From an uncultured Clostridia bacterium (lineage in GTDB: Bacteria; Bacillota; Clostridia; Christensenellales; Borkfalkiaceae), in contig CALVHL010000009.1 in NCBI GenBank assembly GCA_944327625.1, positions 1-64,000 of the forward strand: a DNA stretch of 64,000 nucleotides. Direction: 5' to 3'. The notes below the pieces were generated by a model. The model worked only from the letters and a program-made list of their open reading frames with translations. It was not told where the DNA came from and did not search any database. Below are positions 51,952 through 60,381 of the stretch, in pieces. Position 1 is the first letter of the stretch, and every line of letters begins with the position of its first letter. A program made the position numbers and the translations under genes.

Positions 51952-54525
51952 ATGGATAGTAACCGCTTTACCAAAAACAGTATTCAGGCTATTACCCGTG
52001 CGGAGAGCCTCGCCTCCGAATACGGCAACAATCAGATAGAGTGCGTGCACCTTTTATATTCCCTGCTCGACGCGGACGGGCTCATTTCCCGCATTCTCGC
52101 AAGGGCGGGCGTGGACGCGCAGGGGCTTGCCTCGGCATGCAAGGACGAGATAGTCTCCCTGCCCAAGGTCTACGGTTCGGGCGCGGGCAACGTCTATATT
52201 TCGGGCGAGCTCAACAAGGTATTTTCGGCGGCCGAAAAACTTGCCGAAAGCATGCACGACGACTATATTTCCGTCGAGCACCTGTTCCTCAGCCTTATAG
52301 ACAGCGAAGACAGGCGCGTCCGTTCGCTTTTCAAGCGTTTCAACGTCGAAAAGAGCGCCTTTCTTGCGCAGCTCAAAAAGGTCAGGGGCAATACTTCCGT
52401 CAGGACGGATAACCCCGAGGACACCTACGAGGCGCTCGAAAAATACGGCTCCGACCTCACCGCGGCGGCGAGAAAGCACAAGCTCGAACCCGTCATCGGC
52501 AGGGACGAGGAGATAAGGAACGTAATAAGGATACTTTCGAGAAAGACCAAGAACAACCCCGTGCTCATAGGCGAGCCGGGCGTCGGCAAGACGGCGATAG
52601 CCGAGGGACTTGCCCAGCGCATAGTCAAGGGCGACGTACCCGAAGGGCTCAAAGACAAGACGCTCTTTTCGCTCGACATGGGCGCGCTCATCGCGGGCGC
52701 CAAGTACAGGGGCGAGTTCGAGGAAAGGCTTAAAGCCGTGCTCGAAGAAGTCAGAAAATCCGAGGGCGGCATACTGCTGTTCATTGACGAACTGCACACC
52801 GTCGTCGGCGCGGGCAAGAGCGACGGCGCAATGGACGCGGGCAATCTCTTGAAGCCCATGCTGGCGCGCGGCGAACTGCACTGCATAGGCGCGACGACGC
52901 TCGACGAGTACAGAAAATATATCGAAAAGGACGCGGCGCTCGCCCGTCGTTTCCAGCCCGTAACCGTCAACGAGCCGACCGTCGAGGATACCATTTCCAT
53001 TCTCCGCGGGCTCAAAGAGCGGTTTGAAATATTCCACGGCGTGCGCATACACGACAACGCGCTCGTCGCGGCGGCAACGCTTTCCAACAGGTATATCACC
53101 GACCGTTTCCTGCCCGACAAGGCAATCGACCTCGTCGACGAGGCGGCGGCGATGCTGAGGACGGAGATAGACAGCATGCCCTCCGACCTCGACGCGCTCA
53201 ACCGCAAGATCGTGCAGATGGAGATAGAGGAAAAGGCGCTTGCCAAGGAAAAGGATAACCTTTCGGAGGCGCGGCTCGAAGCGCTGAGAAAGGAGCTTGC
53301 AGAATTGAAAGAACGCTTCCGCGAACTCAAAACCAAGTGGGACGACGAAAAGCGCGACATAGACAGCGAAAAACAGCTCAAAGAGAAGATCGACGAAATG
53401 CGCGGCGAGATAGACAGCGCAACCTCCAACGGCGACTTTGAACGCGCGGCGAGGCTGAGGTACGGCGAAATGCCCAAGCTCGAAGAACAGCTCAAAAACC
53501 TCAAATCGCGCACGAGCGGCGACATCTTGCAGGACGAAGTCACCGAAGAACAGATAAACAAGATAGTTTCGCGCTGGACGGGCATACCCGTCGCCCGCCT
53601 CAAAGAGGGCGAAAGGCAGAAAATACTGCACCTCGGCGAACAGCTCCACCGCCGCGTAATCGGTCAGGAGGAGGCAGTCACCAAGGTTTCGGAGGCAATA
53701 CTCCGTTCGCGCGCGGGCATATCCGATCCCGCCCGCCCCATCGGTTCGTTCCTGTTCCTCGGCCCGACGGGCGTCGGCAAGACCGAACTTGCCAAATCGC
53801 TTGCCGAAAACCTCTTTGACGACGAGAAGAACATCATAAGAATAGATATGTCGGAGTACATGGAAAAGTTCTCGGTATCCCGCCTCATAGGCGCGCCTCC
53901 GGGATATGTCGGTTACGACGAGGGCGGCGCTCTCACCGAGGCGGTAAGAAGAAAGCCCTATTCGATAGTGCTGTTCGACGAAATCGAAAAGGCGCACCCC
54001 GACGTGTTCAACGTGCTGTTGCAGATTCTCGACGACGGCAGGCTGACCGATTCGCAGGGGCGCACGGTCGACTTCAAGAATACGATAATCATTCTTACCT
54101 CGAATATCGGCTCTCAGGACATAACCGAGGGCATAGAGGGCGGCGAAATAACCCCCGCCGCGCGGGAGCGCGTCAACGCCCTGCTCAAACAGTACTTCCG
54201 CCCCGAATTCCTCAACAGGCTGGACGAAATAATAATGTTCCGTCCGCTCACCGCCGAAAATATCGTCGGCATAGTCGACATACTTTTGAGGAAGCTCGGC
54301 GACAGGCTGAGCGGCGAAAATCTCAGGCTGGAAGTGACGGAGGCGGCAAAGCGCTGCATAGCCGAAAACGGCTGCGACAATATCTACGGTGCAAGACCTT
54401 TAAAGAGATATATCCAGTCGCACGTCGAAACGCCGATAGCGCGGTTCATAATCGAAAAGAACCCTCAGGCGGAGACGGTCATCACCCTCGACTGCAACGA
54501 GGACGGACTGTTCATACGCACATAA
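51952..54525 (+). CDS. clpB: ClpB-type AAA+ chaperone (disaggregase)
   Basis: An 857-residue HSP100 protein. The N-terminal Clp_N double repeat (about 1-145) is followed by AAA+ 1 with GEPGVGKTA and LLFIDELHT, a long coiled middle domain (about residues 400-525, rich in Glu/Lys), and AAA+ 2 with GPTGVGKTE and [13 protein letters not shown]. The middle domain and the lack of a ClpP-binding IGF loop favour ClpB over ClpC. It works with DnaK. The start at 51952 has GAGGAGG 8 nt upstream; the longer frame from 51793 is rejected. A leader hairpin CGCCGC/GCGGCG lies near 51910-51932. No CIRCE or CtsR box was found. Confidence 0.92.
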   Translation: MDSNRFTKNSIQAITRAESLASEYGNNQIECVHLLYSLLDADGLISRILARAGVDAQGLASACKDEIVSLPKVYGSGAGNVYISGELNKVFSAAEKLAESMHDDYISVEHLFLSLIDSEDRRVRSLFKRFNVEKSAFLAQLKKVRGNTSVRTDNPEDTYEALEKYGSDLTAAARKHKLEPVIGRDEEIRNVIRILSRKTKNNPVLIGEPGVGKTAIAEGLAQRIVKGDVPEGLKDKTLFSLDMGALIAGAKYRGEFEERLKAVLEEVRKSEGGILLFIDELHTVVGAGKSDGAMDAGNLLKPMLARGELHCIGATTLDEYRKYIEKDAALARRFQPVTVNEPTVEDTISILRGLKERFEIFHGVRIHDNALVAAATLSNRYITDRFLPDKAIDLVDEAAAMLRTEIDSMPSDLDALNRKIVQMEIEEKALAKEKDNLSEARLEALRKELAELKERFRELKTKWDDEKRDIDSEKQLKEKIDEMRGEIDSATSNGDFERAARLRYGEMPKLEEQLKNLKSRTSGDILQDEVTEEQINKIVSRWTGIPVARLKEGERQKILHLGEQLHRRVIGQEEAVTKVSEAILRSRAGISDPARPIGSFLFLGPTGVGKTELAKSLAENLFDDEKNIIRIDMSEYMEKFSVSRLIGAPPGYVGYDEGGALTEAVRRKPYSIVLFDEIEKAHPDVFNVLLQILDDGRLTDSQGRTVDFKNTIIILTSNIGSQDITEGIEGGEITPAARERVNALLKQYFRPEFLNRLDEIIMFRPLTAENIVGIVDILLRKLGDRLSGENLRLEVTEAAKRCIAENGCDNIYGARPLKRYIQSHVETPIARFIIEKNPQAETVITLDCNEDGLFIRT

Positions 54526-54554
54526 AACCAAAGTATCAGCCCAAGACGGCGCGT

Positions 54555-54592
54555 ATTGCCGCCCTGCCCGCGCGGGCAGGGCGGCAATTTTT
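54555..54592 (+). terminator. intrinsic terminator of clpB
   Basis: A perfect palindrome with arms ATTGCCGCCCTGCCCG and its complement (54555-54588), followed by TTTTT. Confidence 0.9.
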
Positions 54593-54612
54593 GCCTTTTA
54601 TCCTAAATGTCG

Positions 54613-54641
54613 TTGTAATGCCGCGCGGTTTGGTGTATAAT
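54613..54641 (+). promoter_or_regulatory. promoter of yfbR
   Basis: TTGTAA (54613-54618), 17 nt, TATAAT (54636-54641), 29 nt before the ATG at 54671. Confidence 0.7.
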
Positions 54642-54670
54642 GGTTCAAACGGCTTTCAAGGGGAACAGAT

Positions 54671-55258
54671 ATGGCTTATAATTTCTACGCCTTCATCGAC
54701 AGAATGAAGTACATCAAGCGCTGGTCGCTCATGCGCTCGGTGCGGGAGGAGAACATAATGGAGCACTCCCAGCAGGTGACTATGCTCGCCCACGCGCTGG
54801 CGGTCATAAGCAATAACATATTCGGCGGCAACGTCGACGTCGGCAAGTGCGTACTGTACGCGCTCTACCACGAATCGAGCGAGGTAATGACGGGCGATCT
54901 GCCCACGCCCATAAAGTATTTCAACAACTCCATCCGCGGCGCATATAAGAGCCTTGAAGACAAAGCCTGCGATACGCTGCTCGCCATGCTGCCCGAGGAA
55001 ATGCAGGGCGAACTGACGGTCAGCCTCAAACCCGACACCTCCTCCAAGGAGTACGTGCTCTGCAAGGCGGCGGACAGGCTGTCGGCGTATATCAAGTGCC
55101 TCGAAGAACTGCGGTGCGGCAACAGCGAATTTGAAAAGGCGAAAAAGAGCATAGAGGAGGACCTCCGCGCCCGCAATCTGCCCGAGGTCGACTACTTCTT
55201 TGAAAACTTCATCCCCAGCTTTCTTTTGACGCTGGACGAGCTGGACGGCGGCATCTGA
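54671..55258 (+). CDS. YfbR-like HD-domain 5'-deoxynucleotidase
   Basis: A 195-residue HD-superfamily hydrolase. The metal site is seen in RWSLMR, MEHSQQVTMLAHAL (first His) and ALYHESSEVMTGDLPTP (His-Glu pair), with a later Asp in KAADRLSAYIKC. E. coli YfbR dephosphorylates deoxynucleoside 5'-monophosphates. AAGGGGA precedes the ATG. It stands as a single gene with its own promoter. Confidence 0.85.
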   Translation: MAYNFYAFIDRMKYIKRWSLMRSVREENIMEHSQQVTMLAHALAVISNNIFGGNVDVGKCVLYALYHESSEVMTGDLPTPIKYFNNSIRGAYKSLEDKACDTLLAMLPEEMQGELTVSLKPDTSSKEYVLCKAADRLSAYIKCLEELRCGNSEFEKAKKSIEEDLRARNLPEVDYFFENFIPSFLLTLDELDGGI

Positions 55259-55296
55259 AACGCCTCTGTTTTTTGTAATACTCCTCATTCAAGCAC

Positions 55297-55331
55297 AAAA
55301 AAGTGCCCGCGCGGGTTTTTCCCGCGCGGGC
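55297..55331 (-). terminator. intrinsic terminator, also between convergent genes
   Basis: Stem GCCCGCGCGGG / CCCGCGCGGGC with loop TTTTT (55305-55331), followed on the minus strand by ACTTTTTT. It ends the antiporter gene and may also serve yfbR. Confidence 0.85.
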
Positions 55332-55358
55332 ATAATCTTTTCAGGTTGAATATTTTTG

Positions 55359-56783
55359 TCAGGCAATGCTCTCGCCGCTGCCGTCTATGACGGGCGTAAC
55401 CGTCTCGTCTGCGGGCGAAGCGGGCTGCTTTTCGCCGCCTTCGGGCAGGTGAGGGGTACGGTCCTTATACAGAAGTTTCAAAAGTATGGGCGTGAGTATG
55501 GAGGAGATGAGTATGAGCAGCACGGTCATAATCATGAACTGGTCGGGCAGCGCGTTCGCGCCGAGGTCCTCGCTCATGGCCGTCGTCGTTACGATGAGCG
55601 CCACTTCGCCGCGCGCCATCATTCCGACGCCTGCAATCGCGCTCTCTTTAAGGTTGTACTTGAAGCACTTTGCCGCACCGCCGCAGCCTATTATCTTGCC
55701 GATAAGTCCCATCAGCACTGCGAGGAAGGCAAATAAGATTATCTTGCCGTCCATGTCGGCGAAGGTTATGTTGCTTATGCCGATATTGGCGAAGAATACG
55801 GGCGCGAACATCGTGTAAGTGTTGACGTCGACCTTCTTGTCGGTGTATATGCTCGCCCTGTGCGCCGTCGAAAGAATAATGCCCGCGAGGAATGCGCCGG
55901 TAATGTCCGCAACGCCGAAGATCTCCTCGGCAAGCCACGAATAGAAGAAGCAGACGACTATCGAGAACACGGGCAGTCTGTGCGTGTTCGGCCATCTCTT
56001 TTCCATCCAGCGGAACACCTTGGAGACGGCGAAGCCGAGCGCGATAGCCACCACGAAGAAGGCGACTATCATTATTACCGTGCCGTAGGGGGTTGCCTTG
56101 AACGCCTCGAATGCGTTTGCGTTGGCGGTATCCGTCGCGCCGCTCTTTGCCATGCCGCTGACTATCGACAGGACTATTATGCCGATGACGTCGTCGATTA
56201 TCGCCGCCGAAACTATCGTCGTGCCCAGCTTGGTCGAAATCTTGCCCAGCTCTTTGAGTACGGAGACGGTGATTGCGACGGAGGTGGCCGTCAGTATCGC
56301 GCCGACGAATATGCAGCGGTAGATATTTTCGGGGCCGAGGCCGATGCTGCCGAAGGGCAGGCAGATGAGTACGCCCAGCGCCATGGGTACGGCAACGCCA
56401 GCGCAGGCTATTACCGTCGCGGCAAGTCCGGTCTGGCGCAGCGCCTTTATATCCGTTTCAAGCCCCGTCGAGAACATGAGGAACAGCACGCCTATCTTGG
56501 AGAAGATTTCAAGGCCGTCCGTACCCATCGAAAAATAGGTGCCGTCGACCGTGCCTTCGAGGAGAAGGAGCGGCGTATATTTGCTGCTCTCGAAGCCGAT
56601 GAGACAGAAGCCGCAGAACTCGCCGAATATCGAAGGACCGACGAGTATGCCTGCAACTATGTAACCGAGAACTTGCGGAAGCCCGAAGTGCCTGAAAATC
56701 AGGCCGAAGGTCTTGGTGAAGAACAGGATGACGGCAATGACAAGCGCAAAGCCCAGCCCGTTGTCAATCACAAAAGGTATCAT
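55359..56783 (-). CDS. CPA2-family cation:proton antiporter
   Basis: A 474-residue membrane protein with about 12-13 helices of the KefB/NapA (Na_H_Exchanger) fold. Typical pieces are the N-terminal QVLGYIVAGILVGPSIFG, LMFSTGLETD, the ion-binding SAAIIDDVIGI with the Asp pair, and MMARGEVALIVTT. There is no C-terminal TrkA domain, only a short acidic tail. The ATG at 56783 has ACGGAG 8 nt upstream. Whether Na+ or K+ is exchanged cannot be told. Confidence 0.88.
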   Translation of the reverse strand: MIPFVIDNGLGFALVIAVILFFTKTFGLIFRHFGLPQVLGYIVAGILVGPSIFGEFCGFCLIGFESSKYTPLLLLEGTVDGTYFSMGTDGLEIFSKIGVLFLMFSTGLETDIKALRQTGLAATVIACAGVAVPMALGVLICLPFGSIGLGPENIYRCIFVGAILTATSVAITVSVLKELGKISTKLGTTIVSAAIIDDVIGIIVLSIVSGMAKSGATDTANANAFEAFKATPYGTVIMIVAFFVVAIALGFAVSKVFRWMEKRWPNTHRLPVFSIVVCFFYSWLAEEIFGVADITGAFLAGIILSTAHRASIYTDKKVDVNTYTMFAPVFFANIGISNITFADMDGKIILFAFLAVLMGLIGKIIGCGGAAKCFKYNLKESAIAGVGMMARGEVALIVTTTAMSEDLGANALPDQFMIMTVLLILISSILTPILLKLLYKDRTPHLPEGGEKQPASPADETVTPVIDGSGESIA

Positions 56784-56819
56784 AAATTACACTCCGTAAA
56801 TTAAGCTCGCATTAAATAA

Positions 56820-56858
56820 GCTTACCTATTATAGCAGATGACTTTTAAAAAGGTAAGC
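56820..56858 (-). promoter_or_regulatory. antiporter promoter flanked by a GCTTACC/GGTAAGC inverted repeat
   Basis: Minus-strand extended -10 TGC-TATAAT (56833-56828). The heptamers GCTTACC (56820-56826) and GGTAAGC (56852-56858) are exact inverted copies that bracket the promoter core, the latter over the -35. Such an arrangement suits a repressor that spans the promoter. Confidence 0.55.
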
Positions 56859-56946
56859 AATAATGGGTACCTCTTTATATAATTTCATATTATGTAACCT
56901 ATAAACAGAAGAAATGTGAAATCTAAAAGAAATTTCAAAAAAGGTA

Positions 56947-56974
56947 TTGACAAATAATTTTTCTGTGCTATACT
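56947..56974 (+). promoter_or_regulatory. promoter of the ~447-nt RNA
   Basis: TTGACA (56947-56952), 16 nt, TATACT (56969-56974). The predicted start is near 56981. Confidence 0.75.
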
Positions 56975-57197
56975 TGAATTACAAAAAGAAAATAACTTAC
57001 AAAAAATGTTGGCGCGCAACATAAATACAGGAGTAAGCTATTATGAAGGACAAGTAGCGGCGAAAGCCGGACAAGGTTTGAGATTTTAAGTAAAAAATAA
57101 AAAAATCGGTTTCTAAGTGGCACATGAGCGGATAGCTTATAGCAACCGCCCGTTCACATATACCAAACTTAATAGTCTCGCAAAAGGAGGGTTAATT

Positions 57198-57248
57198 ATG
57201 TTAATGATTAAACTGTTTTGCAGAGCCAATGAAGTAAAAGTGAGGTAA
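57198..57248 (+). CDS. 16-residue micro-ORF inside the structured RNA
   Basis: AAAGGAGGG ends 6 nt before ATG 57198; the frame encodes MLMIKLFCRANEVKVR and stops at TAA 57246-57248. A second micro-ORF, MKDK (57043-57057), has GGAG 9 nt upstream. Both have better ribosome sites than many real genes here, which is unexpected for a pure structural RNA. They may be peptides, or the purine-rich segments may be structural. Confidence 0.3.
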   Translation: MLMIKLFCRANEVKVR

Positions 57249-57393
57249 ACTCCGATGTACGACATAAGAGGTGAAATCTGATTTCCAAAGACGGTTAGGT
57301 TCTGACGGAGAGGTTCTGTCGAGGTTGTAATCCAAAGTAATGAACCGTAGGAAGGCGATTTCCGCAAAGTAAAACTTAATATCATCTATACCG

Positions 57394-57427
57394 CCCTGCA
57401 TAGAATATATGCAGGGTTTACTTTTTG
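57394..57427 (+). terminator. intrinsic terminator of the ~447-nt RNA
   Basis: Stem CCCTGCAT / ATGCAGGG (57394-57401, 57409-57416) followed by TTTACTTTTTG. Confidence 0.8.
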
Positions 57428-57515
57428 CCCTGCGGCTTTGCCTCGGCGATGCTTACTTTACTGTGCGCCTGCATTTTGGTGTGTTTCGCGGCGGGTATGC
57501 CGCAAAAATCGCATC

Positions 57516-57544
57516 TTGACAGCGTGCGACATATAGTTTATAAT
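57516..57544 (+). promoter_or_regulatory. promoter of the lipoprotein gene at 57.6 kb
   Basis: Consensus TTGACA (57516-57521), 17 nt, TATAAT (57539-57544), 24 nt before the ATG at 57569. Confidence 0.8.
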
Positions 57545-57568
57545 GTATTCAGGAGGTATGAAATAATC

Positions 57569-58294
57569 ATGAAATGCAGAAGATATATCGCTGCGGCGGC
57601 TGTCGCAGTGCTTTCGTTGGGTATTGCGGTCGGCGCGGCGGGCTGTTCGGGCGGTTCGACTGCGGCAAAGGGCGTCAGGTCCGAAGAAGTCACCAAAGAG
57701 CAGTGGGATACCGCCATTGCCGAATTCGGCACGGGCGAAGCTTATGAAAATTTCAAGGCGGAAATTTCCATCTGTGTGCACGGCAGAAGATATACTGACG
57801 GCGTATTTGTAGAACTCAAATTCTATACAGACATAGTCATGGTCGTCGCCGACGGCAAGCAGTACTATTCCGAGAGCGCCTGGCAGAAGGGCAAGTACGG
57901 CAAGATAGGGCTCGACCACGTCTATGCGACCGACGAATATTACAGCGTCGCCAATACCGACGGCACGTATACCAAATATACGCTTAATGCCGCCGACGAG
58001 TGGAGCACTTCGACGGCTTACAGCGGAGTGGTAAGTTACAGCCAGGTAACGAACTACCTGTCCGATAAAAATTACGACAGCTATGTTTTCAGCGGCGACA
58101 GGGGCGGTTACGTCGAATACAACGACCGCGACGAGACGGGCGTAGTCGTCAAGTTCAAGGACGGAAAACTTGCGGCAATCTGGGGCGACGATCAGGAATT
58201 TGACGGCATATCGTCGGGCGCAGTTGTCGAGACGACGCTCAGCATAGTAATAACCTACGGTAAGCAGAAGGTCGAATTGCCGGAGCTTAACTGA
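57569..58294 (+). CDS. lipoprotein of unknown function
   Basis: A 241-residue lipoprotein: basic MKCRR start, hydrophobic stretch and lipobox GAAGC near residue 26. The mature part is Tyr/Asp/Ser-rich with many short strands (VVADGKQYYSES, YVEYNDRDETGVVVKFKDGKL), resembling a LolA/LppX-like or DUF-type extracellular beta fold. This is a resemblance only. AGGAGG lies 11 nt before the ATG at 57569; a longer frame from 57425 would cover the promoter. Single gene. Confidence 0.75.
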   Translation: MKCRRYIAAAAVAVLSLGIAVGAAGCSGGSTAAKGVRSEEVTKEQWDTAIAEFGTGEAYENFKAEISICVHGRRYTDGVFVELKFYTDIVMVVADGKQYYSESAWQKGKYGKIGLDHVYATDEYYSVANTDGTYTKYTLNAADEWSTSTAYSGVVSYSQVTNYLSDKNYDSYVFSGDRGGYVEYNDRDETGVVVKFKDGKLAAIWGDDQEFDGISSGAVVETTLSIVITYGKQKVELPELN

Positions 58295-58351
58295 CGCGCA
58301 GAAAGTGCGTTCGTCGGGGCATATATGGCACTCAATTAAAAAAATAATACG

Positions 58352-58373
58352 GGGCGGGCAATATTGCCCGCCC
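58352..58373. terminator. perfect 22-nt palindrome after the lipoprotein gene
   Basis: GGGCGGGCAAT and its complement ATTGCCCGCCC (58352-58373). On the plus strand no T run follows; on the minus strand TATTATTTTTTT follows. It may work with the hairpin at 58386-58421. Confidence 0.5.
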
Positions 58374-58385
58374 TCTCTGCGTGCA

Positions 58386-58421
58386 TAAAAACAGCCCCCC
58401 CGAGGCCTCGGGGGGCTGTTT
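58386..58421 (-). terminator. intrinsic terminator of mscS operon
   Basis: Arms AACAGCCCCCCCGAGG / CCTCGGGGGGCTGTT (58390-58420), followed on the minus strand by TTTTTATG. Confidence 0.8.
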
Positions 58422-58430
58422 ATCGCTTAA

Positions 58431-58889
58431 TTATTTGAGGTAATAGCTGTCGCCGACCTTGATGACGTCGACCTTTTCTGCGGGCTCGCCCAGGCAAACC
58501 CTCAATGCGTCCATCTCGACCTGCTTGCCGTCGAATTCGACGGGGTGCTTGATCTTCTCGACCAGCGCGATGTGGAACACCTCGTTTGTCGCATAGCGCT
58601 TGATGAGGTTGCCCTTTTTGATGTCGCCGTGGTCGGAGAGGGTGATGATATAGTACTCGTCAAGGTGCTCCTCGGCGGTTATGTCGGGGCTGATGTCGAT
58701 TATCGGCGTGCCGCTGAAAACTCCGTAGGAGGGGTGGTTTTTGTCGAAGTCGGCTTTAAGTCTGTATTCAAACGTGGCGTCGTCCAGCTTTTGCCCCATC
58801 TTCTTGAAGAAGCCCTTTATCTTGCCCTCTTTGGGCGTCTGGTTTTCATCCGTTTCGGGGTAAATGTTTTCCTTGTTTTCTTCGCTCAT
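58431..58889 (-). CDS. hypothetical soluble protein coupled to mscS
   Basis: A 152-residue protein, not recognised. The N-terminal 25 residues are acidic and disordered, then a basic amphipathic stretch (KIKGFFKKMGQKL, about residues 23-36) that could touch the membrane. A folded part follows with PIIDISPDITAEEHLDEYYIITL. AAGGAG lies 8 nt before the ATG at 58889, which overlaps the mscS stop as ATGA. It is therefore made together with the mechanosensitive channel and could be its partner. Confidence 0.6.
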   Translation of the reverse strand: MSEENKENIYPETDENQTPKEGKIKGFFKKMGQKLDDATFEYRLKADFDKNHPSYGVFSGTPIIDISPDITAEEHLDEYYIITLSDHGDIKKGNLIKRYATNEVFHIALVEKIKHPVEFDGKQVEMDALRVCLGEPAEKVDVIKVGDSYYLK

Positions 58890-59788
58890 TGAATGTTCTC
58901 CTTATCAGTTATTGTAATTTCCGTGTTCTGCGGAAGCTGTTTGAGGTTGACGTCAAGCTGATTGAAGGGTATCTCTATGCCGTTTTCGTTCATTGCGGCA
59001 AGTATCTTGCTTATCAGCCCGTAATATACCGTCCAGTAATCGCCGCGGTTGCACCACACCCTGGTGGTGAAATCGAGCGAGCTGCTGCCCGTATTGCTCA
59101 GTTCGACGAAGGGGGCGGGATCGGTGAATACCAGCTCGTTTGCGGCGCAGACTTCATTGATTATGCGCCTTACCTGCTCGACGTCCGTGCCGTATGCGAC
59201 GGAGGTGATGACTTCCACCCTCCTCGTATCCTTGGCGGAGGTGTTGACTATGACGTTGTTGGCAAGCTGTCCGTTGGGTATGACCACGCCCTTGTTGTCG
59301 GGCGTTACTATGTGCGTATAGAACAGTTTGATGTCCTCGACCGTGCCCGACTGGTCGTTGGAGGTGATATAGTCGCCTATCTTGAAGGGGCGCATGACTA
59401 TTATTATCACGCCGCCCGCAAAGTTGGAGAGCGTACCCTGCACGGCAAGCGAAATGCCGACGCCTATCGAGGCGAGCACCGCCGATATGGAGGCCGTCTC
59501 TATGCCGACGTACCCGACGAGGCAGACGAGCACGACGATTTTGAGAAGTATTCTCAGCGACTGCGAGCCCACCCTCGCAATGGTCTCGTCGACGTTCTTC
59601 TTGTGCATGCGCTTGTAAAGGCGCTTGCAGAATACGTTAATTATCTTGAACGAGATAATCATCAGCACTATGGCGATGACCAGCTTTATGCCCGTGGTCG
59701 TCAGCCATTCGTAGACGATTGAAAGCAGCGTGCCCCAGTCGAAGTTTGAAGCGCTGCTCGCCTCGTCCGCAAGCAGATTGAGTTGCAT
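58886..59788 (-). CDS. mscS: small-conductance mechanosensitive channel
   Basis: A 300-residue MscS-type channel. Three transmembrane helices (about 25-50, 75-95 and the pore helix near 105-130 with ASIGVGISLAVQGTLSNFAGGV) precede the beta domain with RPFKIGDYITSNDQSGTVEDI and VVIPNGQLANNVIVN. It opens on hypo-osmotic shock. AGAGGAT lies 9 nt before the ATG at 59788. Confidence 0.93.
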   Translation of the reverse strand: MQLNLLADEASSASNFDWGTLLSIVYEWLTTTGIKLVIAIVLMIISFKIINVFCKRLYKRMHKKNVDETIARVGSQSLRILLKIVVLVCLVGYVGIETASISAVLASIGVGISLAVQGTLSNFAGGVIIIVMRPFKIGDYITSNDQSGTVEDIKLFYTHIVTPDNKGVVIPNGQLANNVIVNTSAKDTRRVEVITSVAYGTDVEQVRRIINEVCAANELVFTDPAPFVELSNTGSSSLDFTTRVWCNRGDYWTVYYGLISKILAAMNENGIEIPFNQLDVNLKQLPQNTEITITDKENIQ

Positions 59789-59828
59789 TTTAAGTTATCC
59801 TCTTTTTTTATTTATTTTAACCGAATTT

Positions 59829-59857
59829 ATTATAACCCGTCGGCGGATTTTTTGCAA
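59829..59857 (-). promoter_or_regulatory. promoter of mscS
   Basis: On the minus strand TTGCAA (59857-59852), 17 nt, TATAAT (59834-59829), 40 nt before the ATG. Confidence 0.7.
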
Positions 59858-59867
59858 CATCAAAAAC

Positions 59868-59898
59868 AAAAAAAGCGCCGCAACTTAGGTTGCGACGC
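59868..59898 (-). terminator. intrinsic terminator of the small gene at 59.9 kb
   Basis: Stem GCGCCGCAAC / GTTGCGACGC (59875-59898, one mismatch), followed on the minus strand by seven T. Confidence 0.8.
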
Positions 59899-59915
59899 AA
59901 AATATCGTCAATAAT

Positions 59916-60146
59916 TCAGTGGGAGAACACCCATTCTATGACCTTTTCCCGCTCGATGGGGGTAATGTCCTCCTTCTGGTAGCGCGAATGAGCGCCGCCG
60001 TTGGTGTATATGAAATATTTGCCGTCAACCGATATGTACAGCGTCTCTTCATATCCGCAGGGATCGCCCGGCGCGCCGCAGGTAAATTTCTTGTCCATCG
60101 TCGCGCGCTGAGTGTCGTAAGTAACTCCGTTTACGGTCTTTTTCAT
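59916..60146 (-). CDS. small conserved hypothetical protein
   Basis: A 76-residue protein with one pair of cysteines in FTCGAPGDPCGYEETLY and a Tyr-rich strand region (ISVDGKYFIYTNGG), ending in VIEWVFSH. GGGGGAG lies 4 nt before the ATG at 60146; a 5-codon longer frame is possible. Similar short proteins are common in gut Clostridia as far as I remember. The function is unknown. Confidence 0.65.
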   Translation of the reverse strand: MKKTVNGVTYDTQRATMDKKFTCGAPGDPCGYEETLYISVDGKYFIYTNGGAHSRYQKEDITPIEREKVIEWVFSH

Positions 60147-60322
60147 AAGTCTCCCCCACAATAACCATGTTATTGCCTAAATAGTACCACCTGCGCGGCA
60201 ATCAGTCAACATTTATTCGCTCTTTGGGGCAACTGTAAGAAAAATGTAAAAATAAATACAAATAAGTTATAAAGTAACTAACGCTTCGCAAAAAATGCGA
60301 AAAATCTGTCAAGTAAAAATGC

Positions 60323-60351
60323 TTGACAAACGCTTTCGCGGACTATATAAT
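60323..60351 (+). promoter_or_regulatory. promoter of the ylxM-ffh-rpsP operon
   Basis: TTGACA (60323-60328), 17 nt, TATAAT (60346-60351), 30 nt before the GTG start of ylxM. Confidence 0.85.
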
Positions 60352-60381
60352 GGTACAGGTAAGGACAGAGGAGGCGGCAAG

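Larger units (their letters stand above)
56981..57427 (+). ncRNA. free-standing structured RNA of about 447 nt, class unknown
   Basis: A complete transcription unit: promoter at 56947-56974 and an intrinsic terminator CCCTGCAT/ATGCAGGG (57394-57416) with TTTACTTTTT. No ORF longer than 17 codons on the plus strand. Local stems include ATGTTG/CAACAT (57006-57022), CGGC-GAAA-GCCG near 57060, GCGG/CCGC around AGC-TTAT-AGC (57130-57150) and CGGTT (57290 area) with AACCG (57345 area). GGTTCTG.CG occurs twice near 57297-57321. Base composition is lower in GC than the genes around it. It does not show the conserved cores of RNase P RNA or tmRNA. Large ornate RNA classes (ROOL, OLE, raiA) are possible comparisons but cannot be checked by eye. 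The next gene has its own promoter, so this is not its leader. Confidence 0.6.

Noticed and set aside
52054-53997. 647-codon minus-strand frame
   Set aside because: Antisense to clpB; arises from GC-rich third positions, and clpB is unmistakable.
54640-54655. tRNA-like GGTTCAAAC
   Set aside because: Lies in the yfbR leader; no acceptor or anticodon stems around it.
56981-57427. RNase P RNA, tmRNA or 6S RNA
   Set aside because: No GAGGAAAGTCC-type core, no tRNA-like end with CCA and tag, and the length and fold do not fit 6S RNA.
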